Shown piece after piece: positions 9,791 to 21,330 of a DNA stretch of 55,000 nucleotides. The number at the start of each line of letters is the position of its first letter. Position 1 is the stretch's first letter. Made by a program: the position numbers and the translations under genes. This DNA comes from Diphasiastrum complanatum (Eukaryota > Streptophyta > Lycopodiopsida > Lycopodiales > Lycopodiaceae). Location: NCBI GenBank assembly GCA_029204225.1, contig CM055097.1, forward strand, positions 14,269,221-14,324,220, written 5' to 3'. The notes beneath the pieces were generated by a model. That model saw only the letters and a list, made by a program, of their open reading frames with translations. It did no database searches and was not told the origin of the DNA.

Positions 9791-10248
9791 TTTCTCATTT
9801 GTTGAGGAATGTGTAAACTTCTTATGAGATCAAGTGAATCATCCTCAAAGAACACTTGTATCCATAAGCAAGTAACTAGCCTCAAGATTTCTTTTGATTA
9901 CAAGATTAGGACAATCATGCAAAAAGCTTTTGCCTTGTGGACTAATCAAACTAGTTCCTTCATGAAAAATCAGCTATATTCTAGGAGGAGGATCTTGCAA
10001 GTCACATCTTCTTCAAGATTGGAAAGAATCAAAGGCAAGAAAGCTAGGATGGTGGAATGTGCTTCAAGGAGGTTGGCAATGGATTTCCATCAAAGAAGTC
10101 CTATCATGGTTGTGGCAATGTGGCTACAACACATAGCATTGGCTAGTTTTACATCAAATCCATGCCAAAGGATCCACTTGAGAAGCTAACATTAGCCTCT
10201 TAAGTTTTTATAGATGTACCATAAATTTACCAAGTTAGAATTGAGGAG
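9791..10248 (+). other. Internal remnant of a Copia-family element ending in a polypurine tract
   Basis: Contains a 126-codon ORF (9809-10189) without a recognised domain, then GAATTGAGGAG immediately before the LTR at 10249. That purine run in that place looks like the polypurine tract that primes plus-strand synthesis at a 3' LTR. Confidence 0.45.
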
Positions 10249-11095
10249 TGTTGAAATTGTCGCTTCTAACTTGGTTGATGTAATATGTTAATCTTGAGAT
10301 CTAGGTTCATATTGAGATCTCACACGTATGGAGCCTGTTCCCATGTGTGAAAGGAAGTAGAAAATGTAATTGTATATAGTTAGATTCATTTTAGATAAAT
10401 CTACACAAGTGTGAACTTGACTTCTGACTAGAATCTAAGAAAAAGTCATGTTGGGTCAATTTCCTTGTAATTAGCATGTACTTCCATGTGAATGAGTAAA
10501 TGCTCCCACATGTCAAGATGTTGTTCACACATGTGGATCTGGATGTACTTGATAAGATGTACATATTCTCCTAGATCCTATTTTATAGGGAAGATTCCTA
10601 TTTTTGTGGAGACTAGCATTTGGATTCTAGCTAGTAGGATAAGTCAACTTTGATCTATGGGCATATCTTGCTCCTATTAGTGGATCTACATGATGTGGCA
10701 CTCCCCACACATGTGAAGACCTACTGGACTAGTATATAGGTCATCCTTGTACTTGATCTATAAAGAGATCACCAATTCTAATGAAAAGTTCCATATTATG
10801 CAATTTACTTGAGATTGCCACATTAGAATTGTGATTTTATGCTTGGAATGCTATCATAAGTTATTGTACTTTGCTCTCTAGTCACAATCCATACAGTGAC
10901 TATTTTCCACACGTGTGAGACCACACTTGATAGATTTTTGCTATTATGTTCATTGATCTTGCTAAATAGTTAGTGATTTTCTTCTAGATCAAGATCTAGT
11001 CAATAGAACTTGATGAATCCTTTGATTTGGCAATCAATACCTCTCGTAGATTGATTAGTACAATCAATCATTGTCTTATATTCAAAAATTCAACA
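10249..11095 (+). repeat. Copia LTR (847 bp)
   Basis: Begins TGTTGAAATTG and ends ATTCAACA, with 7-bp perfect inverted ends (TGTTGAA/TTCAACA). A purine tract precedes it and a primer binding site follows it. Its last 300 bp are repeated at 13584-13878, and a short inverted piece lies at 9067-9155. Confidence 0.8.
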
Positions 11096-11108
11096 TGGTA
11101 TTAGAGCC
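11096..11108 (+). other. Primer binding site after the 847-bp LTR
   Basis: TGGTATTAGAGCC immediately follows the LTR end and differs from the initiator-Met consensus TGGTATCAGAGCC by one base. Confidence 0.75.
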
Positions 11109-11155
11109 ATGGTTGTGGGTGTGGTCTAGGCGGGTGGTAATAAGGGCTATGCCTT

Positions 11156-11311
11156 GAGGGGGAGTGTTAGAAAGTGTCAAGGCTATAGCCCTTACACAAC
11201 ACTCTAGGAACACATATGGATGGGTAGCTCAGTGGTAGAGCACCCCACTGAAATGGGGGAGGGCCTAGGTTAAACCACACACACCAAAAACTTTTAACAT
11301 GGTATCAGAGC
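11156..11311 (+). mobile_element. Short LTR with tRNA-like sequence (TRIM-like), with flanking PPT and PBS
   Basis: A purine tract GAGGGGGAG (11156-11164) precedes a 135-bp unit at 11165-11299 that starts TGTTAG and ends TTAACA (TGTTA/TAACA inverted ends). A primer site TGGTATCAGAGC follows at 11300-11311. Inside is GGATGGGTAGCTCAGTGGTA, a tRNA A-box region, and an anticodon loop CTGAAAT, which would give GAA (Phe-like). The B-box region is shortened. A unit flanked by both PPT and PBS behaves as an LTR, and its size is in the range of terminal-repeat retrotransposons in miniature. Confidence 0.6.
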
Positions 11312-11893
11312 TTGGTAAAAGAGGAATGTAATGATCCATTAAACATTTGAAAATCATTGACAAATTGTTGTTTTTGATCTAATCTTGTGTGGGCGAGCTG
11401 TAAGAGAGTGGTAGCTTCAGTTTTTTTTGGTCAAAATCAATTTGTGGGCTGCAGGTGTACTGTCCACACATGTGAGCATAAAACAATTTTCAAAACAAGT
11501 TCCATAATTGTTTTTGTTCCAAAATCTTGCATACTAGTCCAATTTTCATGCTTTTTAGTGCATTGTCTAGATCTAGGTTCAATCTATCAAATGCTAATGA
11601 TCAAATATAGGTTTGAGTCAATAATGCATTTCATTTGAAGCATTAGGTCAGATCATTAAGGCTGATTTGTTCAGATATTAAGAGTGTGAAGTGATATCAA
11701 GCAAAAAAGTGCTAGAATAAATTTTTTGAGAGTGTCTTTTGCTATGAATTTTGAGTGGATCTATTATGCCATCATTCAAGCTTGGGCTAGTTTGGTAGGG
11801 ACAAGAATAGAAGCTTCTTAGTGAACTATAAGTCTATCTTAGATCATTCATATTCAGAGATCTTTGTGCATTTCAAAGAGCAAACCATTCATA
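11312..11893. other. Untranslated leader of the Copia element
   Basis: Non-coding between the primer site and the gag start at 11894. Part of it (11520-11590) recurs inverted at 9569-9620. Confidence 0.5.
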
Positions 11894-13583
11894 ATGTCTT
11901 CCATGGGTGGATTTTTGTTAGAATCTTGTGAGAGACTAACATCCACAAATTATTCCATATGGAAAGTGAGGATGGAATCACTATTTGTGATCCATGACCT
12001 CTATGATATTGTTCTTGGAGTTGAGGAAGAACCTCAAGGAGCTCAAGAACAATTGAAATACAAGAAGAGGGCTAGATTTGCCTTGCATTGCTTAAAGATG
12101 AATGTAAACAATGACCTCTTGACAGAGGTAGCTTTTGGTGCCTCATCCAAAGAGGCTTAGAATTCATAAAAAGCCATTTATGAATCAAACAACATTTCAA
12201 GAGTGCTTATGCTAAGAAATCTGGTTTTGCAAAGCATGAGAGGATGTGATGAGAGTGCACAAGAATATGTGCTTAGAATTAAGTCACTAAACAAATAGTT
12301 AGCTTCTATTGGTGACAAAATTCTTGATAATGAACTTCTTCAAGTGATCCTAAATGGACTTGGAGATAAATACTCCAATTTGGTCCAAAGTTTTGCCATT
12401 CAAGAGAGCCTACCTTCTATTGACAAGCTACATAGTGTGCTTGTGGCCGAGGCGAGTAGAGTCCTACATGTAAAGACTAGGATGAGTTCCTTATCTTTGC
12501 AAGATGGAGATGAGAAGGTCAATTTCTCATTCAAAGGCGGGGAAGAAGACCAATGCATCCATGAAGATCCAAGGCAAGGAGGCCAAGGTGGAAGATCAAG
12601 CATAAAGTTCAAGGAAGAGAGACAAATCCAAACTCAAATGCTTCTTTTGTGGGAAGAAGGGGCATATTGCATCCGAATGCTACAAGAAGCAAAGTGCACA
12701 AGAAGAGAGCAAAAAAGGGAACCTTGCATATGAAGAGGAGGAAGATGAGGAAATCTCATCTTTGATGGAATCTACATCCACATCAACAAGCAAGAGCAAT
12801 CTAGTGAGGCATGGCGGATTAATAGTGGGGCAAGCTCCCACATGACCTTTCTAAGGAATTCTTTCTCAACTCTACACTCTTATAATGATGCTAAAAAGTG
12901 TATCTTTAAATCAAGCAATCAAGAATGTAATATAGATGGTATTGGTACCATTCCCTTATGTCTGGGATCTACTAAAAGGATAGATCTAAAAAATGTACTT
13001 TTATGTTCCATCAATCACTAGGAATTTGCTAAGTGTTGGACAATTAGTGGATAATGGATTAGATGTTCACTTCAAGCATGAAGTACGTTCCACTTTGAAG
13101 AATGAAGTATGCATAGCAAGAGGATTTAATCAAGGAAGATTATTTAAATTAGATGCTAATGTTGTCATTAATAATGAGATTATGGCAAAGAAGGAAATCA
13201 TTCATTCAAATGTATATCTCTTTTCTCTTGTATCATATGGTGATGCTAGGATGTATCTCTTATCAAAAGTTGATTGTGGGATCTTGAGATCCATTTGCTT
13301 TGTTTACATTCCTTTGCAAATAAGGAATGAGGAGAATCTAATCTCAATCAAGAGGATGATGGTAGGATCTCCATATCTACCAAAAATCCAAGGTGATGAT
13401 AGAGATTGGCTAAAGCTTGAGAAGGAGTCTTCTCAACTAATGTTTCCATGGAGATTCTCAAAAGACAAGGCCAAGTCAATGTGGCTGACATTTCATGAAA
13501 AAGAGAAGCAAATTTCAGGTGGTACACACTTCTACACATCCATGCTTGCTTCTCATATGATCTTTGATGAGACATTTTCATTC
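11894..13583 (+). pseudogene. Copia gag-protease and deleted pol remnant
   Basis: ATG at 11894 starts a gag reading MSSMGGFLLESCERLTSTNY, then SIWKVRMESL, the pattern of plant Copia gag. Stops appear near 12160. 12344-12600 continues gag (ILNGLGDKYSNLVQSFAIQE). A CCHC zinc knuckle (CFFCGKKGHIASEC) spans 12640-12680 in a shifted frame, and a protease-like SGASSHMT (with N for D: INSGASSHM) lies near 12818-12850. From 12993 a 206-codon ORF carries FYVPSITRNLLSVGQLVDNG, typical of the segment between protease and integrase. Reverse transcriptase, RNase H and most of integrase are missing, so this is an internal-deletion derivative. Confidence 0.8.
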
Positions 13584-13878
13584 TATGCAATTTGCTTGAG
13601 ATTGCCACATTAGAATTGCGATTTTATGCTTGGAATGCTATCATAAGTTATAGTACTTTGCTCTCTGGTCACAGTCCATACAGTAATTGTTTTCCACACA
13701 TGTGAGGCCGCCCTTGATAGATTTTTGCTATTACATTCATTGATCTTGCTAAATAGTTAGTGATTTGCTTCTAGATCAAGAGTCAATAGAACTTGATGAA
13801 TCCTTTGATTTGGCAATCAATACCTCTTGTAGATTGACTAGTACAATCAATCATTGTCCTAGATTCAAAAAATAAACA
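13584..13878 (+). repeat. Truncated 3' LTR of the same Copia element
   Basis: Matches the last 300 bp of the LTR at 10249-11095 (TTGAGATTGCCACATTAGAA onward) and ends ATAAACA where the intact copy ends TTCAACA. The first 550 bp of the LTR and any polypurine tract are gone, so the upstream ORF runs into the LTR and stops there. Confidence 0.75.
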
Positions 13879-14839
13879 ATGGAGATTTATCAAAATAATT
13901 GACCTTGAATCTACATTCATTCATCTATCCAGTTCTACAGTTTTCCTCATGTTTTTACATAGCATGCATAAATACACGAGAACAACTAACAATCGGGTTC
14001 AACAAATAGAAGATGTTCGAATTATTGAATATTAACATAACTTGTTTCCAATCGGGTTCAACAAATAGAAGGTGTTCAAACTATTGAATATTAACATAAC
14101 TTGTTTTCACTTGTTTTGAAGCTAACGACTTGCCCTAACAGTTTCTGCAAGGAGTTTCTAGGAAGCCCTATTGGATAAGTGATAGCACATTGTGGCTAAG
14201 TCCCAATTATTATCTGCGACCAAACATCTGCCTTCAATTATCATTTGGATAAGCCTAAACGACATTCAAAAACTTGTATAAATAGTTGATCACTTTATAG
14301 GTTAACTCTCTGATGAGATCTTCAGCTATTGCATATTGATCATGAAGATTAATATACCGCATTGTAAGAAACACTTATTGCTTATTAGTGAAAGTGTCAG
14401 ACAGAGTCAATCATATATTCAGATAGAGTTTTGAGTAGGTGGTTGCATCCGCTATTGTTTTGTGCTCACAATTCTTTTGATTTGTACATGCTACTTACTA
14501 AATTGATCATACAATTTATCACATTCAGTATTATGTCAGAATGATTGAATACTTCTCTGTTTTATTTGTAATATGATTATGTTCTCTTATACTTGTGTCT
14601 AAACTGTCAAATGTTTTGATATTATAATATTTGATACTGCATTATTTATTTTGTTATGTTTGTCTACGAAATCAATTTAATCGATTCTGATGATTTCAAA
14701 TTTAGAATCACATAGATTTTGAATGTGACAATAGTCACGATGATTTGTTTGAATTTGATAGGCATAGTCATGCATTAGAAGAGGGATTATTCCGTAGAGC
14801 CCGGTAGTACATCATAGAATGCAGCCATTTCTCTAGTGA
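13879..14839. other. Anonymous AT-rich DNA with a 59-bp tandem duplication
   Basis: CAATCGGGTTCAACAAATAG... occurs at 13990 and again at 14049 (about 59 bp each, a few differences). No coding signal is recognised in the rest. Confidence 0.5.
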
Positions 14840-15425
14840 GCATCCTTTCTTTTTTCAAACAATAGAGAGTGTAAAGAGCATGTTGGCCTGTGCCTCCCTA
14901 AAGATTTTTGGACAAAAGCAATAGCCATTGTAGCCTACATTTAAAGTTGATGCATCAGTAAAGCCCTTGACAACAAGACTTCTCATGAGGTTGGACATGA
15001 TCGAAACCTTCTCTCAAAAAATTTAGAGTCTTTCAACACATTGCCTATTCACAAGTCCCTATTGAATCAAGAAAGAAGCTAGATGACACTAGCATCAAGT
15101 CAATTTTTGTAGGATGTTCCTCTAATCACAAAGCATACACGCTCTACAATCTAGTAAATTTTTTTTTTATTCAAGTAGATATATAATTTTTTTAAAGACC
15201 AATTCTATGCTCTGAAGGGAAAGAATTTAGCCAACATTCCTTTGGCTACCACTTCAGACTCCAAGATCTATACTCTTTAAATTGACACAAACTCAAATGA
15301 AGAGTGATTTCAGCCACAACAAGTCAACAAGTTGAAGTCATTCCAAGAAGATCAACTAGACCTAAACATCCATCATCAAGACTTACGAATGATGTTTTTT
15401 GTTATTTTCTGCAAGAACCTAATAT
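14840..15425 (+). pseudogene. Copia integrase-distal fragment
   Basis: Shows KSIFVGCSSNHKAYTLYN (about 15091-15145), the conserved I(F/V)GYSxxxKAYR motif that follows Copia integrase, and a downstream linker ending near 15420 in a short open frame from 15304. Stops and frameshifts are frequent, so it is a separate dead copy from the one that follows. Confidence 0.65.
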
Positions 15426-15527
15426 TGTTACAAATCTAGCCCCCAAACTGTGGATCAAACATACATTAGTGAGAGACCAATGGGTATACTTAGGTCGTCC
15501 AAAGCCCATGCACCACTAGTCGTGCAC

Positions 15528-15765
15528 TGTGACACCTCACCGGTCACCTCTGCACCTTATTTGGGCCACATCATCCGGTTCTCCTATGACTCACTGATAG
15601 ACCCATAATAATCCACCATCATGAGTTTAGGCCTCCAACCATTAATTATGACTATATGCACATGAGGGCCCCAAACCCCTAATAATCATAACTAACTTAT
15701 GGGTCGAGGTAAGCCTACTGAACTCTAACGAGATAATCAATCCGGGACCAGTCGTGGACATGACA
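15528..15765 (-). repeat. Possible solo or 3' LTR, minus strand
   Basis: A 238-bp segment begins TGTGACACC and ends GGACATGACA. It is followed on the plus strand by TTCTTCCTCCTA, which is a polypurine tract if read on the minus strand just before the LTR. It splits two Copia fragments, consistent with an insertion. I see no partner LTR or target duplication. Confidence 0.4.
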
Positions 15766-15799
15766 TTCTTCCTCCTAAGATTAGATGTTTCTCTTTCCA

Positions 15800-17760
15800 G
15801 GTCTTTTTGGGATGAAGCAATTTGTTGTGCAAACTATTTATGTAATAGACTGTCTACTGTTGCCTTTGGTGGCTAGACACCACTTCAACTATTATTTGAA
15901 AAAAATAACCAAATGTTGGTCATTTGAGAATCTTTGGATACAAATGCTTTTTTCATGATTCTTTTGAATGTAAGAACTAAGGAAGATCTTAGTTCAATAA
16001 AAGAAATAATGGTAGGATACAGCTCATCAAGTAAAGCTTATGGAATATTCATTCTTTCTAATAAGAAAGTTGTAACTAGTAGACACATAAATTTCCATGA
16101 AGGAATATCTTGTGAGCTTGATAAAGCACACTTGGATCCACCATTTCTTCATGCCATTGATGGTGAGGAGTTGCATCAAGAGGAAGTGACACCTCTAGAC
16201 CTGAGAACTCCAAGAAGATTTCAAGGAACAAGTTAGAACCATCAAGGCTCACATATGTGGACAAAGGAAAGCAAGCTAGTGTTGGTAACTCTTCTCATGC
16301 TCTCATTACCTCTTTTGATGAACCTTCTTGTGTACAAGAAGCTTAATAGTCAAAAGAATGGTATGATGTAATGACTTTGGATAATATTCTATGATAGAAA
16401 ACTTTACATGAGAGCTACTAAATCTTCCTCATAATAAGAAAAATATTGGCTGTAAGTGGATATATGGAACTAAATACAATCAAGATGGATCCATTAGAAA
16501 GCTTAATGCTAGGCTGCATCCAAAAGGTTATGCTCAAACTCAAGACATAGACTATGAAGAGACATTTGCAACTGTAGCTAAAATGATGACTATTAGGATC
16601 TTGATTTCTTTAGTAATTCAGCTGAATACTTTGGCAAATGGATGTATCTAGTGCCTTTTTGAATAGATATCTTTAGGAGGAGATCTACATGGATCAACCC
16701 GAGGGCTTCATCCAACATGGTCTTAAGAAAAATGTTTGTTTTCTCAAGAAGAGCTTGTATAGGCTTGAAGCAAGCTCCAAGTTCATGACATGCTTGGCTT
16801 CCTACCTTCTTATTATCTCTTGGATTCACCTTGAGTGAGTATGATCCATCATCTTATATCAAGTTTGAAGATGGATAGTCAACCTTGTATTATCTGTAGA
16901 TGATATTTTTTTTTTGGAGATAACATAGACCTCATTGATGAAACTAAGCTAGCTTTGTGTAAGGAGCTCAAGATGCAAGATCTAGGCCCTTCACACTATA
17001 TTTTGGGAATTAAAGTAGTTTTAAACTTAGAATATAATTTCATATATAAACCAAAGTATGATACGTCAATTCTTAGAAAGTTCAATATGAATCTATTTAA
17101 AATGTTGACACTCCTGTGGAGCACCATGTAAAAGATCTTATTGAAAATGATGAAAGATCCTTCAAAGACATCACATTCTATAGAAGTCTCACAGGCTCTT
17201 TGATATGGATAATTATTACTAGACTAGATCTAAGTTTTTTTGTGAATAATTTTTCTTAATAAATGAAATGACCCTTGATCTTAAATTGGAAGATGGCAAA
17301 AAGACTGCTCAGATACATTTCAGGCACCCTAGATTTTGGCATCCTTATAGAGAAAATAATATTCGATTGCTTGGATTTTCTACGGAGTCATTTCTTGGCT
17401 CTCCAAAAAGCAAGACACAATTTCTCTTTCTTCCATTGAAGCCAAGTACTAAGCTTTGACATCTACAACAAAGGATGTCCTTTGGATAAAAAGGCTTTTG
17501 GTGGAACTTAATATCATTAAATTGGAAGCCATTCTTTTAATAAAGTATGACAATAGTTCAGCCCAAGGACTTGCATAAAATCCTATTTTCCATGCAAGGA
17601 ACAAACATATGGGGTTGCTCACCACTTTGTAAGGAAGAAAGTTAACTAGTTTTTAAGGAGTGTGACAATATTAAAATCTATCTAGCTCATTGTATGCTAA
17701 TATGAAAAATGCAAATAATAGCTTGATTAAACCATGTATTTATGTACATGGGGTGATTTC
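15800..17760 (+). pseudogene. Copia reverse transcriptase / RNase H remnant
   Basis: In order: an integrase-distal motif IMVGYSSSSKAYGIF (16009-16053), an open frame to 16236, the start of the reverse transcriptase domain (CKWIYGTKYNQDGSIRKLNA near 16454, then ...QTQDIDYEETFATVAKM), traces of the palm region (about 16890-17010, LGPSHYILGI), and the RNase H end (SWLSKKQDTISLSSIEAKY near 17394-17450, then VLWIKRLLVEL). Dozens of stops and frameshifts show it is an old copy. Confidence 0.8.
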
Positions 17761-18632
17761 ACATGCGTGGAGCTTGTTTCCATGCATTAAGTACTGGCCT
17801 AGGTAGACTTGTACCTAATCTTAAGTGTAGGAGAAGTCATTTGTTGAGTTTCATTAAGATAGAAATCTATCTCTTCCTCATTGGCCAACAAAAGAGTAGG
17901 TTGGCCTTTTGAGTGGGTAAAGGACTAACCACATGGCACCCTAACACATGTGATAATAGATTAGACCAATATGAACCTCAAATCCAAAATTGAGCTATCT
18001 CGATTGATAAACATCAAATTTGAGCTCTTGCAAGTGTTAGGAATCAATTCCATGATAAGGTTTAAAATATAGCAAATTAATTGTACTCAACTCAATACTG
18101 GTCAATCTCCATCACTCAATGAGATATTTCAATAGATAAGGATCAAAATCAAGCAATCTCATAGCATAGGCATCAATTCTAGCCATATTAAGTGATTGAC
18201 ATAAAATTTGAGCTAAATCAAGTGATAAATGTTCATCCGAGCAATCTAAATGTCCCACACTTGCTATTGGTCAAATGTGACCTTTCGATGAGCTATGTGA
18301 AATGGTAAGAATCAAATTCACGTGTTAGGCATCAAGTCTAAGCTACTTCAAGTAATAGGCATTAGATTTGAGCTATCTAGATTTGTAAACTCTATATTTC
18401 TTAGATTTAATCACTTAATGTGTAGTTATCTGGATGAGTAGAGCCATGTCTTTGCTTTGATCTAAGCTAATATTTTTGACTCAATTTGGTTAAGATTTGG
18501 GAAAATTTATGTAGATTCTTGTTAGGTAGATTCATTCAAACCTTCTAGAGATAGTCCCAAAGGCCAAGATAGGTAGTTAGAAATTGTGAACCCTTCTTAA
18601 AGGCATATGTAAAAGGCCTCCATGATCCGAAA
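17761..18632. other. Low-complexity repetitive DNA
   Basis: Variants of ATTTGAGCTA, AAGTGATAGGCATCAA and AATCAAATTC recur irregularly from about 17980 to 18400, as in a decayed short-unit tandem array. No coding sequence is recognised. Confidence 0.45.
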
Positions 18633-18923
18633 TTGGAGAAAGACTACAAAAAAATGAGAGAAAAAAACCAATATTTCAAGGTACATCCTTTTGAGAAAGA
18701 CATCAAGCAACAAATTTTTGGGCCACTATTGGATGAATGCACAAGAAGGATATTTGAAAACCGAGGAAACAACTGTGTGCACAATATCGATATGTATGGA
18801 GAAATATCGAATATTGCTGCATTTAGGGATTTGGGCATTGAGAGTTCCCACAAGATGTCTTATTCAATCATCTTTGGGCAAAAATATATATACAAGAAAG
18901 ACAAGCAATTACTTAAGTTGTAG
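18633..18923 (+). other. Unrecognised 96-codon ORF
   Basis: Begins ATGGAAAAAGACTAC-like at a TTGGAGAAAG context and has the mixed composition of real protein (charged N-terminal third, Cys at two places, YGEISNIAAFRDLGIE). I do not recognise the family. It lies between retroelement remnants, so it may be a captured or decayed host segment. Confidence 0.25.
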
Positions 18924-19130
18924 CAATTAAAAAGACACCATATTTTTTAGCAATCTAATGGTGTCTCTCAATCTTGTGGAAGTCTCACTACTATGCCTTG
19001 GTGCCTTTGCTACCAGTCTGATCAAAACTACCTCGTGTGGAAGTCTCACATCTATGCAATCCACAATACCTTCAAAAGAAAGTTAACAATGAGGAGAGGA
19101 TGTGGATAATGCTAAGCAAACATATAGTGA

Positions 19131-19364
19131 TTGGAATCCAAATTGTATGGGAAAATTGAAGCATGCATAGATGGTTTCATTGGTCATCTTGATATGACAA
19201 AGTGTGACTTTGAAGGACGTTCCAATGAAATAGAAGAAATTATTAAAAAAGTGAAAGGAGTTTATGTAATCGTATGTGCAACTAGATCTATTAAATCAGT
19301 GGAGTTGTCTGACTACAATATTTCTTTGCCAAGTTATGTTCAAAAGGCTCTCAGCCAGACATAA
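19131..19364 (+). other. Unrecognised 77-codon ORF
   Basis: Has a protein-like segment (YGKIEACIDGFIGHLDMTKC, then IEEIIKKVKGVYVIVCATRS). It lies 200 bp after the 18633 ORF on the same strand and could be a second piece of the same decayed gene. No family is recognised. Confidence 0.25.
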
Positions 19365-20092
19365 ATACACAAACTTTTACCATATTGTATTGAAATATAC
19401 TTTTTGTTGCAATAGAGACTTGAATGTTGCATACTGCTTTTGTTGGATTGATGCGAGGTCCTTGAGTATCATGTTCCTAGTACAATTCTCATGAACTTAT
19501 ATATCATAATCATAATTAATTGTCATAAGGCTACAATATCTATGCACATATTTGAAAATCAAAATGCAAATGTATCATCATAGTTTCTACTATTAATCAA
19601 TCTATATGTTGAAGTTGGTTTAAAGGGGTCTTCATTCGTGTCATCTAGCCTCAGTGACAACAAAAGATGTAAAAGACATAGAACTCATTAGTTAGCACAT
19701 GATGATTCATACCTAGACCATTTATCAAATTGTCAATGTGGAGGCTTGAGAGCCATGATTGAAATTGACAAAACAAAAGATGAAATAACTATATCTACTT
19801 TGTCAAATCATCAATCTCATATTTTGTTTATCTATTTTAAGTAGTGAATACAATGAACCCATGCATGAGTCCATTGAAGTACTGGATGATATGCTAGGTG
19901 GGTGCCATATGCAATCACAGTGTTGAAGACACATGTCCAAGAGAAAATTTAGAGTACATTATCAATGTGAACGAGGAGATATTATGAGATTAGTTGATTA
20001 CATGTTTATATGAAGGAACGAACGTCTCATTTGGTAGCTTGTTTGCCTTTTCTAAGTCTTCAAGTCATGCACAAATGCATTGCGGTAATATA
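19365..20092. other. Anonymous AT-rich DNA
   Basis: No gene, repeat or terminal structure is seen before the LTR at 20093. Confidence 0.5.
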
Positions 20093-20735
20093 TGTGAGAG
20101 ATTTCAACCAGTTTAGTCATATTTTGGTAAATTGTCAATTGAGGCCAAACTCATTTTAGACTTCGAGATAAACTTTTTGAAGTTATATTAGCTTAAAATA
20201 CATTCAATAAACACTATATAAAAGTGTGGGAAAGTTGGTAGTCGAGTTTGAGAGAGATTCAGACTTAAACTTTGGGTACATTGAATCTAGTCCCAAAATA
20301 GTAGGGTTTTTCATATTGGAGGGAAAGCCAAGTGGCAAAGTAGGGTTTGGACCTGCTATATATTGTTTTAACTCGTGGAGAAAGGGATCTTCTCTCTTCT
20401 CTCTCTCATTTCATCATTATACATGGTTCTCTTTGGGTTCTACTACTTATTGGTGCACTCTCATGATGTTATCTTGCAATTCTATGTGTAGAATGATCAT
20501 TTAATGCTATTTTCGGTTCCACACATGTGAGATACAATAGAGTACTATAATTGTACGAACAACAACTATATTTTATGTTTTGGTTCATGTTTGATCAGTA
20601 TCTCTTAGAGTTTCCATCTCATTTTGTATGTAGATGCTGATTTTTCTACATTGGCAGGATTGTTGGTTTGTTCCTTTTTTTAACCAAAGATCTGGGACAT
20701 GGATTTGGATCTTGAATGATCTGAAATCCTTCACA
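20093..20735 (+). repeat. 5' LTR (643 bp)
   Basis: TGTGAGAGATTTCAAC...CCTTCACA. It includes CTATATAAAAG at 20215-20225, a good TATA-box candidate, and a short CT run near 20400 that is much longer in the 3' LTR. Confidence 0.88.
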
Positions 20736-20747
20736 TGGTATCAAAGC
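20736..20747 (+). other. Primer binding site
   Basis: TGGTATCAAAGC begins immediately after the 5' LTR; it is one base off the Met-tRNA consensus TGGTATCAGAGC. Confidence 0.8.
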
Positions 20748-21330
20748 TATTGTGTTTCATGTTATGAAAGGATCAACTACATTTATCAAAGATTTGGAGG
20801 AGTTACCAATGCTAGAGCATGCTAGATTGATTTCTACTCAAAACTTTCCTTTTTTGCATATGTAGAATTGATCTTTTGTAGGTCAAAACTCAATATAGGT
20901 TTATATACTTGATCCGATTTCACACTTGGTTTACTGGAACTAGCCGATTTTAGTTCATTAGGAATGTCTCATTGGAGGCTACAAGATGACCTATCAAGTT
21001 TTTTGAAATTGCATGTAGAATTTGAGATATTCAATATTTTGTGATTTTGTCAAAACCCTAATTTTGATTGGATCTCTATTTTGTGAGGTTATGGAAATTT
21101 ATTTGAGTGTGTTTCAATCCTAGGAAGTGGCAAGAATCATTAGATTGAGGATAGATCATAGATTGATCAAGATTTTACTATTCTATGTGTTGATTTTCTA
21201 GTTAGAAGTGCTAGAAGAGATTTGAGAGGTTCCATATCTTTGTGATTTCTTCTTGAGTTCATTTTTTGACATTCAAGAGAGTGCTTTGTGCAATGGAACA
21301 GGTTGAAATAAGGAGATCAGGTCATTGCAA

